From: Lachnospiraceae bacterium UBA4711
GTDB taxonomy: Bacteria; Bacillota; Clostridia; Lachnospirales; Lachnospiraceae
Length of the DNA: 14,901 nt
Direction of reading: 5' to 3'
NCBI GenBank assembly: GCA_002404515.1
Contig: DHJV01000013.1
Span: forward strand, 1 to 14,901
In this document: in pieces, positions 1-6,970 of the stretch
Position numbering within the stretch: the stretch's first letter is position 1
How the letters are laid out: every line of letters starts with the position of its first letter
Notes under the pieces: model-generated
Told to the model about the DNA's origin: nothing
Database searches by the model: none
The model's input: the letters and a program-made list of their open reading frames with translations, nothing else
Made by a program: the position numbers and the translations under genes

Positions 1-20
1 TATTAATTTGTCAAAGGTTC
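1..20 (-). promoter_or_regulatory. boxA-like antitermination motif of a stable-RNA leader
   Basis: Read on the minus strand this is GAACCTTTGACAAATTAATA. It resembles boxA elements of bacterial rRNA leaders (E. coli TGCTCTTTAACAATTTA type; Firmicutes forms of the CTTTGAAAACT type), which recruit the Nus antitermination complex. It lies about 25 bases downstream of the predicted start of promoter P2. This position suggests that a 16S rRNA gene begins just beyond the left edge. The rRNA gene itself is not visible, so the assignment is inferred. Confidence 0.55.
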
Positions 21-26
21 GTTGTT

Positions 27-170
27 GCTGTCCTCAGCGACAGCTTCCTTATAATATCACTTTGTTTTGTCTTTGTCAAGAAGTTTTTTCAACTTTTTGA
101 TTTTCAAAACGTGATATCGAATGGTGTTTTTTGCTGTCGTATCAGCGACAGCTTGCTTATAATAGCACTT
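27..170 (-). repeat. Imperfect direct repeat carrying promoter -10 box and 5' hairpin (two copies)
   Basis: Copy A at about 27-60 and copy B at about 133-170 share the -10 region, the start site and a hairpin just downstream. The hairpin arms are 27-32/39-44 in copy A (6 bp) and 133-139/146-152 in copy B (7 bp, GCTGTCG/CGACAGC). Copy B is 2 bases longer in the hairpin loop, and one base differs in the CTTCCTT/CTTGCTT stretch. The copies are about 108 bp apart measured at the -10 boxes. They look like a tandem duplication of a promoter plus initial transcribed region, so each transcript would begin with the same small hairpin. Confidence 0.75.
51..79 (-). promoter_or_regulatory. Strong sigma-A promoter P2 (proximal, rrn-type)
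   Basis: On the minus strand the -35 box is TTGACA (plus positions 74-79, perfect consensus), the spacer is 17 bp and the -10 box is TATTAT (51-56). TGA directly before the -10 box gives an extended -10 element. Upstream of the -35 box, A-tracts on the minus strand at about 84-89, 94-98 and 101-104 resemble an UP element. Transcription would start near 44-45 and leave the window to the left. This architecture is typical of rRNA promoters. Confidence 0.8.
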
Positions 171-187
171 CATTTTTAGAAAGTCAA
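159..187 (-). promoter_or_regulatory. Strong sigma-A promoter P1 (distal, rrn-type)
   Basis: On the minus strand the -35 box is TTGACT (182-187), the spacer is exactly 17 bp and the -10 box is TATTAT (159-164), preceded by TGC (extended -10). It matches P2 in spacing and in the sequence after the -10 box. Both promoters face out of the left edge, so they serve a gene not in the window. Confidence 0.78.
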
Positions 188-220
188 CAGCTAATTTGAA
201 TTTTTTTGAATTTTTTTCTA
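188..220 (-). promoter_or_regulatory. Phased A-tract UP element upstream of P1
   Basis: Two tandem 10-bp units GAATTTTTTT (198-207 and 208-217 on the plus strand) place A-tracts one helical turn apart on the minus strand, directly upstream of the P1 -35 box. Such phased tracts bend DNA and bind the RNA polymerase alpha C-terminal domain at strong rRNA promoters. The tracts are visible; the role is inferred. No intrinsic terminator for radA is seen between this element and the radA stop at 253. Confidence 0.55.
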
Positions 221-252
221 GTTGCTTCCAAGTGCCATTTCCAAAGCCTCTA

Positions 253-1611
253 TCACAGCAAAGAAAGAGCCTCTACCAGCGTCGATACACATAGAATTTT
301 TACATTCAGCTTATCCATCGCCTTATCATAATTTGACTTCGGGATAATACAAGTTGCAAACCCCATCTTGTCAGCTTCCTTCACGCGCTGCAGGACATTT
401 GTGACACCACGGATCTCTCCGGCAAGTCCGATCTCCCCGATGATCATCGTATCGCTCGGTACGACTTTATTATTCATGCTGGATGCAATTGCAAATGCGA
501 CACCTAAGTCAACTGCTGTATCATTTACCTTCATGCCCCCGGCGATATTCACATACGCATCATACCCCCACAGATTCATGCCAACACGTTTTTCCATAAC
601 TGCCAGGATCAGATTCACACGGTTATAATCGATTCCAACCGATGTGCGTCGTGGCATATTGAAATTTGTCTGGCAGACAAGTGCCTGCAATTCCACTAAG
701 ATCGGACGCGTTCCTTCTAAAGAAGATACAACAACAGAACCGGATACATTCTGCGGGCGTCCATTTAAAAGTGCCTGCGAAGGATTATCGACTTCTTCCA
801 ATCCTTTTTCTGTCATAGTAAATACACCAATCTCATTTGTAGAACCAAACCGGTTTTTCACACCACGTAAAATACGGAACCCATGATTCCGGTCACCTTC
901 AAAATACAGAACAGAATCTACCATGTGTTCCAATGTACGTGGTCCTGCCACATTTCCCTCTTTTGTTACATGTCCGACAATAAAAATAGCAATTCCATAC
1001 TGTTTTGCCACCTGCATCAGTCGCGCCGTCACTTCCCGTACCTGCGTTACCGTACCCGGCGCAGTGCCAACTTCTTCTACTACCATGGTCTGTATAGAGT
1101 CAATGATCACCACACTTGCATTACTTTTCGTAATTACCCGTTCGATATTATCCATGTCATTGTCACACAGAAGAAGCATATCCTTCTCAAATACGCCAAT
1201 CCGTTCTGCACGCATCTTGATCTGTGACAGCGATTCCTCTCCAGAGACATAGAGTACATTTACATTCTGATGCACCAGATTCCGGCACATCTGTAAGAGG
1301 ATGGTTGATTTTCCGATTCCGGGATCACCGCCGACAAGCACCAGAGAGCCCTTAACGATACCTCCACCGAGCACGCGGTCCAATTCCCGCATACCGGTCT
1401 GCACGCGGCTTTCCTCCGCCGTTGTCACCTGTAAAATACCCATCGGGCTGACTGCATCCTTCGGTTGCTTCACCGCGCCTTTTGCGCCAACCTTCACCTT
1501 TTCCTCCACAAATGTATTCCATGCGTGGCATCCCGGACACTGTCCCTGCCATTTTGCAGATTCATATCCACATTCTTTACAAAAAAATATCTGTTTTTCC
1601 TTCGCTGCCAT
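253..1611 (-). CDS. radA: DNA repair protein RadA/Sms
   Basis: RadA is a RecA-related ATPase of the cytoplasm that acts in recombination, promoting branch migration of recombination intermediates. The 452 residues match the usual family length. An N-terminal C4 zinc finger (C11, C14, C25, C28) is followed by the ATPase core with Walker A GGDPGIGKST at 94-103, a Walker B strand ending in VVIIDS at about 167-172, and the RadA signature KNRFG at 252-256. A Lon-protease-like C-terminal domain runs from about 280 to the end. The ATG at 1611 has AAGGAG six bases upstream. The gene lies downstream of the 137-residue gene, and an intrinsic terminator ends almost at its ribosome site, leaving no room for a dedicated promoter. 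Expression probably depends on read-through or on a promoter inside the upstream gene. No terminator is evident after it. Confidence 0.97.
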   Translation of the reverse strand: MAAKEKQIFFCKECGYESAKWQGQCPGCHAWNTFVEEKVKVGAKGAVKQPKDAVSPMGILQVTTAEESRVQTGMRELDRVLGGGIVKGSLVLVGGDPGIGKSTILLQMCRNLVHQNVNVLYVSGEESLSQIKMRAERIGVFEKDMLLLCDNDMDNIERVITKSNASVVIIDSIQTMVVEEVGTAPGTVTQVREVTARLMQVAKQYGIAIFIVGHVTKEGNVAGPRTLEHMVDSVLYFEGDRNHGFRILRGVKNRFGSTNEIGVFTMTEKGLEEVDNPSQALLNGRPQNVSGSVVVSSLEGTRPILVELQALVCQTNFNMPRRTSVGIDYNRVNLILAVMEKRVGMNLWGYDAYVNIAGGMKVNDTAVDLGVAFAIASSMNNKVVPSDTMIIGEIGLAGEIRGVTNVLQRVKEADKMGFATCIIPKSNYDKAMDKLNVKILCVSTLVEALSLL

Positions 1612-1621
1612 TGATTTCTCC

Positions 1622-1674
1622 TTATATATAAAAGAGCTGCCATACCAGACATATCATGTCCGGTGCGACAGCCC
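1622..1674 (-). terminator. Intrinsic terminator (or attenuator) between the 137-residue gene and radA
   Basis: On the minus strand a long imperfect hairpin (outer arms 1636-1639 and 1669-1672, inner arms about 1644-1652 and 1656-1664, loop near 1653-1655) is followed by TTTTATATATAA. It sits 16 bases after the stop of the 137-residue gene. Its U-rich tail runs directly into the AAGGAG of radA, so it may act as an attenuator for radA as well as a 3' end. Confidence 0.7.
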
Positions 1675-1689
1675 TGTCATTTCATCGAA

Positions 1690-2103
1690 TTAGATTTTCT
1701 CTACAAGAATATCTACCATCTTAGATGGTTCCAGCTCTACACTCAGATTCAGTTTGCCACCAAGGTTTGTCTTCATCTTACCAACATATACCTTGTCAAT
1801 ATGAATCTTGTATTCCTTCTCAGCCTCTAATTCCAGCGTGATCTGGGAATCTTCTTCGCCTTCTACCACAAAATTCACTGCCTTATCTGTCGCGCGGAAG
1901 TCATGTACAACAGTACCGGGTACGGATTCGTATACAAACATTCCATTTCTTTCCAACTTTGTAATCTCACGGAAAGTTTTAATCTTATAGCTGTCACCCT
2001 GATACTGGAAACCATCTTTCTTTGTCTTCGTTGCCAACGCAAAATTGCCAAAGCTCAAGGCTCCTGTCTCTTCTTCGCGGATCAGTTCATCAATCACTGC
2101 CAT
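1690..2103 (-). CDS. Conserved protein of unknown function, 137 residues (beta-rich)
   Basis: I do not recognise a characterised family. Similar small clostridial proteins are, from memory, sometimes labelled 'endosialidase', but nothing in a 137-residue protein supports glycosidase activity. The protein is acidic, has no signal peptide or membrane segment, and alternates charged and hydrophobic residues in a way that suggests mostly beta strands. The C-terminal half (about 85-137) reads like a small beta sandwich. The ATG at 2103 has GGAGG eight bases upstream (ACGGAGGAACAGAATATG). It has a possible promoter of its own at 2166-2194 and a hairpin terminator after it, so it may be largely monocistronic with read-through into radA. 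Intact reading frame and good signals make it a real gene; function is unknown. Confidence 0.8.
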   Translation of the reverse strand: MAVIDELIREEETGALSFGNFALATKTKKDGFQYQGDSYKIKTFREITKLERNGMFVYESVPGTVVHDFRATDKAVNFVVEGEEDSQITLELEAEKEYKIHIDKVYVGKMKTNLGGKLNLSVELEPSKMVDILVEKI

Positions 2104-2165
2104 ATTCTGTTCCTCCGTATTGTATTTTATCGTATCTCGAATTCATTCTTGCTTAATTCTTTTTC

Positions 2166-2194
2166 ATTATACAACAATTTTACATAAATTTCTA
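2166..2194 (-). promoter_or_regulatory. Possible sigma-A promoter for the 137-residue gene
   Basis: The minus strand shows a perfect -10 TATAAT (2166-2171) with a weak -35 TAGAAA (2189-2194) at 17-bp spacing. The start would fall near 2159, giving a leader of about 55 bases. The -10 box is convincing, the -35 box is not. Confidence 0.5.
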
Positions 2195-2217
2195 CAAATT
2201 CTTACGTGAAATTTGTA
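2193..2217. repeat. 8-bp inverted repeat between clpC and the 137-residue gene
   Basis: TACAAATT (2193-2200) and AATTTGTA (2210-2217) form a perfect inverted repeat with a 9-base centre. It lies just after the clpC stop and touches the -35 of the putative promoter. There is no U-run on the minus strand after it, so it is a poor terminator. It could be a weak operator or part of a clpC 3' end. Confidence 0.35.
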
Positions 2218-2225
2218 CATATTTA

Positions 2226-4661
2226 TTATTTCTTTGTGAACACGACTTTACCATCCACTACGGTCATGCTTACCTTGTCGGATGCCTGAATCTTTCCAGA
2301 CAGAATTTCCTCCGCAAGAGAATCTTCGATATAATTCTGAATTGCACGTTTTAATGGCCGGGCACCATATTTCTTATCATAGCCCTTCTCAAAAATAAAA
2401 TTCTTCACTGTGTCGCCATAGGTAAGTGTAATATCCATCTGTTTTGCCAGACGGTTCTTCAGTTCCTTCAGCATGAGCGCAGCAATTCCCTTGACATCCT
2501 CTTTCGAGAGCGCACGGAATACAATAATGTCATCGATACGGTTCAGGAATTCCGGTTTAAACAGCCGTTTTACTTCCTCCATGACATTATTCTTCATATC
2601 TTTATGCTCGGACTCTGCATTTTCCACGTTTGAAAATCCCAATTTTTTCGGGTCAACAATACGCTGTGCTCCGGCATTACTTGTCATAATGATGATCGTA
2701 TTCTTGAAATCCACCGTTCTTCCCTGGGAATCTGTGATGCGTCCATCATCAAGTACCTGCAGCAGTACGTTAAATACGTCTGGATGCGCCTTCTCAATCT
2801 CATCAAACAAAATTACAGAATATGGATTCTTTCGTACCTGTTCTGAAAGCTGTCCGCCCTCTTCGAAGCCAACATAACCCGGAGGTGAACCAATCATCTT
2901 CGATACACTGTGTTTCTCCATATATTCAGACATATCTACACGGATAATCGCATTTTCATTGCCAAACATGGCTTCTGCAAGTGCCTTGGAAAGTTCTGTC
3001 TTACCTACACCCGTTGGTCCAAGGAACAAAAATGATCCAATCGGACGTTTCGGATCTTTCAATCCCACTCTGCCGCGGCGGATTGCCTTTGCCACAGTTT
3101 CCACCGCCTCATTCTGTCCCACCACGCGCTTATGCAGAATCTCTTCCAGCTTCAGCAATCGCTGAGACTCTGTCTGTGTAATCTTACTGACCGGGATTTT
3201 TGTCCATACAGAAACAACATCTGCGACATCATCTTCTGTCACGAGCATCTGCTCCTGCTCCTTTTCACGCATATTATGTTTCGTCTTTTCGATCTTTTTA
3301 TCTGTCTTATCCAGATCTTTCTTTAACGCCTGTGCTGCTTCAATATCGCCCTCTGCAAGTGCAGTCTCCAGCGCTTCTTCCAGATTATGACGTGTTTCCT
3401 CCGCCTTCTTCGCCGTCTTATTTCCCGCAAAGATGCCCAGTTTCTTTCTCGAAGCTGCCTCATCGATCAAATCGATGGCTTTGTCCGGCAGGAATCGGTC
3501 ATTGATATAGCGGATCGCATAATCCGTCGCCGCCTCTAATGCATCATCCGAGATAGCTACCCCGTGATGCTCCTCATACTTACTACGCAAGCCCTGTAAG
3601 ATAGCAATCGTCTCCTCGCGCGTCGGTTCTTCCACATATACTGGCTGGAACCGTCGCTCTAACGCCGCGTCCTTCTCGATATACTTCCGGTATTCTGTCC
3701 GCGTTGTCGCACCAATCATCTGCACTTCACCACGGGATAATGCCGGTTTCAGAATATTGGATGCGTCCATAGCGCCCTCTGCACCACCTGCGCCAATCAG
3801 CGTATGCAATTCGTCCACAAACAAAATCACATTACCAGCCGCACGTACCTCAGCGATCACACGTTTGATACGTTCCTCAAATTCACCACGATATTTGGAA
3901 CCTGCCACCATACCAGACAGATCCAGACTTAAAATACGCTTGTCTGCCAGAATCTCCGGTACTGTACCAGATGCAATCATCTGTGCCAGTCCCTCTACAA
4001 CTGCTGTCTTACCAACGCCCGGTTCTCCGACCAGGCATGGATTGTTCTTCATACGACGACACAAAATCTGCATCACGCGTTCCACTTCTGCATTTCTTCC
4101 GACAACCGGATCTAACCGGTCTTCGCGCGCAGCTTCCGTCAGATCACGGCTGTATTGCTCCAGAGTCGGATACGAAGATTTCTTCTTGTTCTTTGGGTTG
4201 CTTAACGCACCAAGCTCTCGTTTCGCCTGTGTCATATCCATGCCAAGCGCCACTAATGTGTCCACAAATGTTTTCTTTAAATTGACTGCCATTGAATTCA
4301 AAAGCTTGATTGCAAGTGTGTCTTCGGATTTTAAAATGGCAAGCAGCATATGCTCCGTACCGATCTTCTCGTTACGCAGCCTGTCTGCTTCCTTTTCTGC
4401 CTGTTCTAAAAGTGTACTCAGCTTGTCTGAATAAACAAGCGTCTTTATCTTATTCGTTCCACTGTTTTGTTCCAGATATTTCAAAACAAAGGATTCGTCC
4501 GCTCCATTTTCTGCGAGGATCTTCCACGCAGTCACCCACGGACAGCTCAGCATACCATAGAGCAGATGCTCCGTGCCGATATAACTGAACTTCATCTGAT
4601 GGGCAGTCTCCTCCATGACAGCAAGCACTTCCTGCGCCTGCTCTGTATATTCTAGTCTCAT
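2226..4661 (-). CDS. clpC: ATP-dependent Clp protease ATP-binding subunit ClpC (AAA+ unfoldase)
   Basis: ClpC unfolds proteins and feeds them to ClpP in the cytoplasm. The 811 residues match the family. Two N-terminal Clp repeats (about 1-145) precede the first AAA+ domain with Walker A GEPGVGKT (212-219) and Walker B VILFVDELH (278-286). A coiled middle domain spans about 410-470. The second AAA+ domain has Walker A GPTGVGKT (548-555) and Walker B VILFDEIEK (616-624). An LGF tripeptide at 674-676 sits where ClpC carries its ClpP-binding loop, so it should partner ClpP. In the middle domain the residue aligned with F436 of B. subtilis/S. aureus ClpC is I440, and those aligned with R443 and D444 are K447 and K448. 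The ATG at 4661 overlaps the gntR stop by 4 bp, with AAGGA upstream. No ctsR, mcsA or mcsB is adjacent. Confidence 0.96.
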   Translation of the reverse strand: MRLEYTEQAQEVLAVMEETAHQMKFSYIGTEHLLYGMLSCPWVTAWKILAENGADESFVLKYLEQNSGTNKIKTLVYSDKLSTLLEQAEKEADRLRNEKIGTEHMLLAILKSEDTLAIKLLNSMAVNLKKTFVDTLVALGMDMTQAKRELGALSNPKNKKKSSYPTLEQYSRDLTEAAREDRLDPVVGRNAEVERVMQILCRRMKNNPCLVGEPGVGKTAVVEGLAQMIASGTVPEILADKRILSLDLSGMVAGSKYRGEFEERIKRVIAEVRAAGNVILFVDELHTLIGAGGAEGAMDASNILKPALSRGEVQMIGATTRTEYRKYIEKDAALERRFQPVYVEEPTREETIAILQGLRSKYEEHHGVAISDDALEAATDYAIRYINDRFLPDKAIDLIDEAASRKKLGIFAGNKTAKKAEETRHNLEEALETALAEGDIEAAQALKKDLDKTDKKIEKTKHNMREKEQEQMLVTEDDVADVVSVWTKIPVSKITQTESQRLLKLEEILHKRVVGQNEAVETVAKAIRRGRVGLKDPKRPIGSFLFLGPTGVGKTELSKALAEAMFGNENAIIRVDMSEYMEKHSVSKMIGSPPGYVGFEEGGQLSEQVRKNPYSVILFDEIEKAHPDVFNVLLQVLDDGRITDSQGRTVDFKNTIIIMTSNAGAQRIVDPKKLGFSNVENAESEHKDMKNNVMEEVKRLFKPEFLNRIDDIIVFRALSKEDVKGIAALMLKELKNRLAKQMDITLTYGDTVKNFIFEKGYDKKYGARPLKRAIQNYIEDSLAEEILSGKIQASDKVSMTVVDGKVVFTKK

Positions 4662-5059
4662 GTTTCCTTATTACCTCCATGTGCAATGTCGCCAAATTCT
4701 TTATACATATCCGTTATAATCTGGTGCATTTCAGCAAGACTGATATCTTTGCATATTGCCTCCGCAACCAGCATCTGCATATCCAGATTGACCTTTTCCA
4801 GCTGCTCCTTGCGCGATTCTACCGTCACGCAGACAACAGCTCCTTTTCTACGATCAAGTTTCAGATATCCGTCATTTCGAAGTAATGCATATGCTTTGTT
4901 CACTGTGTGCATATTCACACCGATATCTTCCGCCAATTGCCGAACTGACGGCAACGACTCACCATTCTTGATTTTATCCTGTGCAATTCCCAGTATGATC
5001 TGATTCCGCAACTGCATATAAATTGCCTCGTTGCTGTTAAAATCAAGTTCAATGAACAT
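4658..5059 (-). CDS. Short GntR-family (YtrA-like) transcriptional regulator
   Basis: This 133-residue protein has an N-terminal winged helix-turn-helix of the GntR type (about 10-80), with the recognition region LPSVRQLAEDIGVNMHTVNK at 36-55 and the wing up to about 75. The C-terminal part is only about 50 residues and helical, as in the YtrA subgroup, which dimerises through a short tail and often controls its own operon. The ATG at 5059 has AGGAAGAAGGA upstream. It starts 18 bp after the purD stop, and its stop overlaps the clpC start (ATGA), so translation of gntR and clpC is probably coupled. The likely role, inferred only, is repression of this operon or of clpC. It takes the place of the usual CtsR. 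No ligand is predictable. Confidence 0.9.
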   Translation of the reverse strand: MFIELDFNSNEAIYMQLRNQIILGIAQDKIKNGESLPSVRQLAEDIGVNMHTVNKAYALLRNDGYLKLDRRKGAVVCVTVESRKEQLEKVNLDMQMLVAEAICKDISLAEMHQIITDMYKEFGDIAHGGNKET

Positions 5060-5077
5060 AAAATTCCTTCTTCCTAA

Positions 5078-6349
5078 TTACTGTTCATCGATGGCCTTAC
5101 CAATATCATGTCGCATATATTTGTTCGCAAACTGAATCCATTCAGTTGCTTTGTATGCGTTCGCACGTGCCTCTACCAATGTCTTACCCTTCGCTGTCAC
5201 ACCTAATACACGGCCACCGTTTGTTACAATTCCTTTATCCGTCTGCTTGGTTCCTGCATGGAATACATAGTATCCGTCCTTATCCTTAAATGTATCCAGA
5301 CCTTCAATCACAAATCCCTTATCATAATGCTCCGGATATCCATCCGATGCCAGAACAACACAGACTGCTGCCTGCTCGTCAAACTCCAGTTCAACCTCGT
5401 CAAGACGGCCATCGATACAAGCTTCCATCACATCAATGATATCGTTCTTCATACGCGGAAGTACGACCTGCGCCTCCGGATCACCAAATCTCGCATTGTA
5501 TTCCAGTACACGCGGTCCATCCGGTGTCAGCATCAAACCGCAGAATAAGATTCCTGTGAAATCTCTGCCCTCTGCCTTCATCGCATCCATCGTCTTCTGG
5601 TAGACATGTTCCTTACAGAATTTGTCTACTTCGTCTGTATAAAACGGGCTTGGTGAAAATGTTCCCATACCACCGGTGTTGAGTCCCTGATCGCCATCCT
5701 TTGCGCGCTTATGATCCTGTGCGGACGCCATTGGTTTGATATGCGTGCCATCACAGAAGCAAAGTACAGATACTTCCCGTCCTGTCATAAACTCCTCAAT
5801 GACGATCTTATCTCCGGCTGAGCCAAACTGCTTGTCGAGCATCAGTGTCTTGACGCCCTCTTTTGCCTCTTCGAGTGTATTACAAATCAATACCCCCTTG
5901 CCAAGTGCCAGGCCATCTGCCTTTAATACGATTGGCATCTTGGCTGTCTCCAGATATGCAAGTGCCGCATCTGCATTGTCAAATGTCTCATATGCTGCAG
6001 ATGGGATTCCATATTTCTTCATCAGATCCTTGGAAAATGCCTTTGAACCCTCGATAATTGCCGCATTTGCTCTCGGCCCAAACACACGGATGCCCGCATC
6101 CATAAATGCATCTGCAACACCGGCAACAAGCGGATCATCCGGCCCTACAATTACGAGTTCAATTTCTTTTTCCTTTGCGAATGCAACCAGTTTTTCTGCA
6201 TCCATCACCGATATATCTACACAGGTTGCAAGCTGCGCAATACCTGCATTTCCAGGAGCTGCATAAAGCTCTGTCACATGTTTGCTCTGACTACACTTCC
6301 ATGCAATGGCATGCTCTCTGCCACCGCCACCTACGATAAGTACTTTCAT
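5078..6349 (-). CDS. purD: Phosphoribosylamine-glycine ligase (GARS)
   Basis: PurD joins 5-phosphoribosylamine and glycine with ATP to make glycinamide ribonucleotide, the second step of de novo purine synthesis. The 423 residues are the normal length. The N-terminal domain begins MKVLIVGGGGREHAIAW. An ATP-grasp core follows, with LKADGLALGKGV at about 142-153 and the family signature RFGDPEAQ at 287-294. A C-terminal domain extends to the end. The ATG at 6349 has AGGAGG directly upstream. It follows purN by 27 bp and precedes gntR by 18 bp, within the purM-purN-purD-gntR-clpC run. Its product is the substrate of PurN, encoded just upstream. Confidence 0.97.
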   Translation of the reverse strand: MKVLIVGGGGREHAIAWKCSQSKHVTELYAAPGNAGIAQLATCVDISVMDAEKLVAFAKEKEIELVIVGPDDPLVAGVADAFMDAGIRVFGPRANAAIIEGSKAFSKDLMKKYGIPSAAYETFDNADAALAYLETAKMPIVLKADGLALGKGVLICNTLEEAKEGVKTLMLDKQFGSAGDKIVIEEFMTGREVSVLCFCDGTHIKPMASAQDHKRAKDGDQGLNTGGMGTFSPSPFYTDEVDKFCKEHVYQKTMDAMKAEGRDFTGILFCGLMLTPDGPRVLEYNARFGDPEAQVVLPRMKNDIIDVMEACIDGRLDEVELEFDEQAAVCVVLASDGYPEHYDKGFVIEGLDTFKDKDGYYVFHAGTKQTDKGIVTNGGRVLGVTAKGKTLVEARANAYKATEWIQFANKYMRHDIGKAIDEQ

Positions 6350-6376
6350 GATTTCCTCCTTTATTTGGTTCTATTC

Positions 6377-6970
6377 CTATGCTTCACCATTTGCGATCAT
6401 ATTGATGGCTGCCGGAAGTAATTTCCACTCAGCCTCTTCCATCACACGTCTCTGCAGGATTTCCGGTGTATCTCCCGGCTTTACCTCCACTGCTTTCTGC
6501 AGAAGAATCGGGCCAGTGTCTGTTCCCTTATCCACATAATGTACGGTCGCACCTGTCAGCTTGACACCACGGGCAAGTGCTGCCTCATGCACCTTCAATC
6601 CATAATACCCTGTTCCGCAGAACGACGGAATCAGAGATGGGTGAATGTTGATAATCTTGTTCTCATATTCTTCGATCATAGCCTCTGGAATTACAACCAA
6701 AAATCCCGCAAGCACGATCAGATCCGGCTTGTATGAACGAATCGTATCAAGCAGCCCTTCATTAAATGCAGCACGGTTCTCGTAATCCTTCGGGGATACA
6801 ACCTTGGCATCAATGCCAGCTTTCTCCGCACGCTCCAATGCGCGCACGCCGTAATTGTTGCTGATCACGCCGACCAGCTCTGTATTCGTGATCGTCCCAT
6901 CTGCCACAGCATCAATGATCGCCTGCAGATTTGTTCCGCCACCGGACACACACACGACAACTCTTAGCAT
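6377..6970 (-). CDS. purN: Phosphoribosylglycinamide formyltransferase
   Basis: PurN transfers the formyl group of 10-formyl-tetrahydrofolate to glycinamide ribonucleotide, the third step of purine synthesis. The 197 residues match the family. The phosphate-binding start reads VCVSGGGTNLQAI (7-19). The catalytic triad of the E. coli enzyme (N106, H108, D144) corresponds to N108 and H110 in INIHPSLIP and D151 in KGTDTGP. The start at 6970 overlaps the end of purM by 7 bp, so the two genes are translationally coupled. It depends on the folate one-carbon pool, as does MetF encoded further along. Confidence 0.97.
   Translation of the reverse strand: MLRVVVCVSGGGTNLQAIIDAVADGTITNTELVGVISNNYGVRALERAEKAGIDAKVVSPKDYENRAAFNEGLLDTIRSYKPDLIVLAGFLVVIPEAMIEEYENKIINIHPSLIPSFCGTGYYGLKVHEAALARGVKLTGATVHYVDKGTDTGPILLQKAVEVKPGDTPEILQRRVMEEAEWKLLPAAINMIANGEA

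Noticed and set aside
27..152. Inverted repeats taken as intrinsic terminators of radA
   Set aside because: On the minus strand they are followed by A-rich, not T-rich, sequence. They lie just after consensus promoters, so they are initial-transcript hairpins.
158..163. Plus-strand TATAAT boxes in the repeats as plus-strand promoters
   Set aside because: The spacing to any -35-like box is 19-22 bp and differs between copies, while the minus-strand reading gives exact 17-bp spacers and consensus -35 boxes in both copies.
644..1693. Open frames on the plus strand opposite radA, and others opposite clpC, purD and metF
   Set aside because: They lack ribosome sites and family motifs, and lie antisense to well-recognised conserved genes.
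2193..2217. Terminator after clpC
   Set aside because: The stem is AT-rich with a 9-base loop and no T-run follows on the minus strand.
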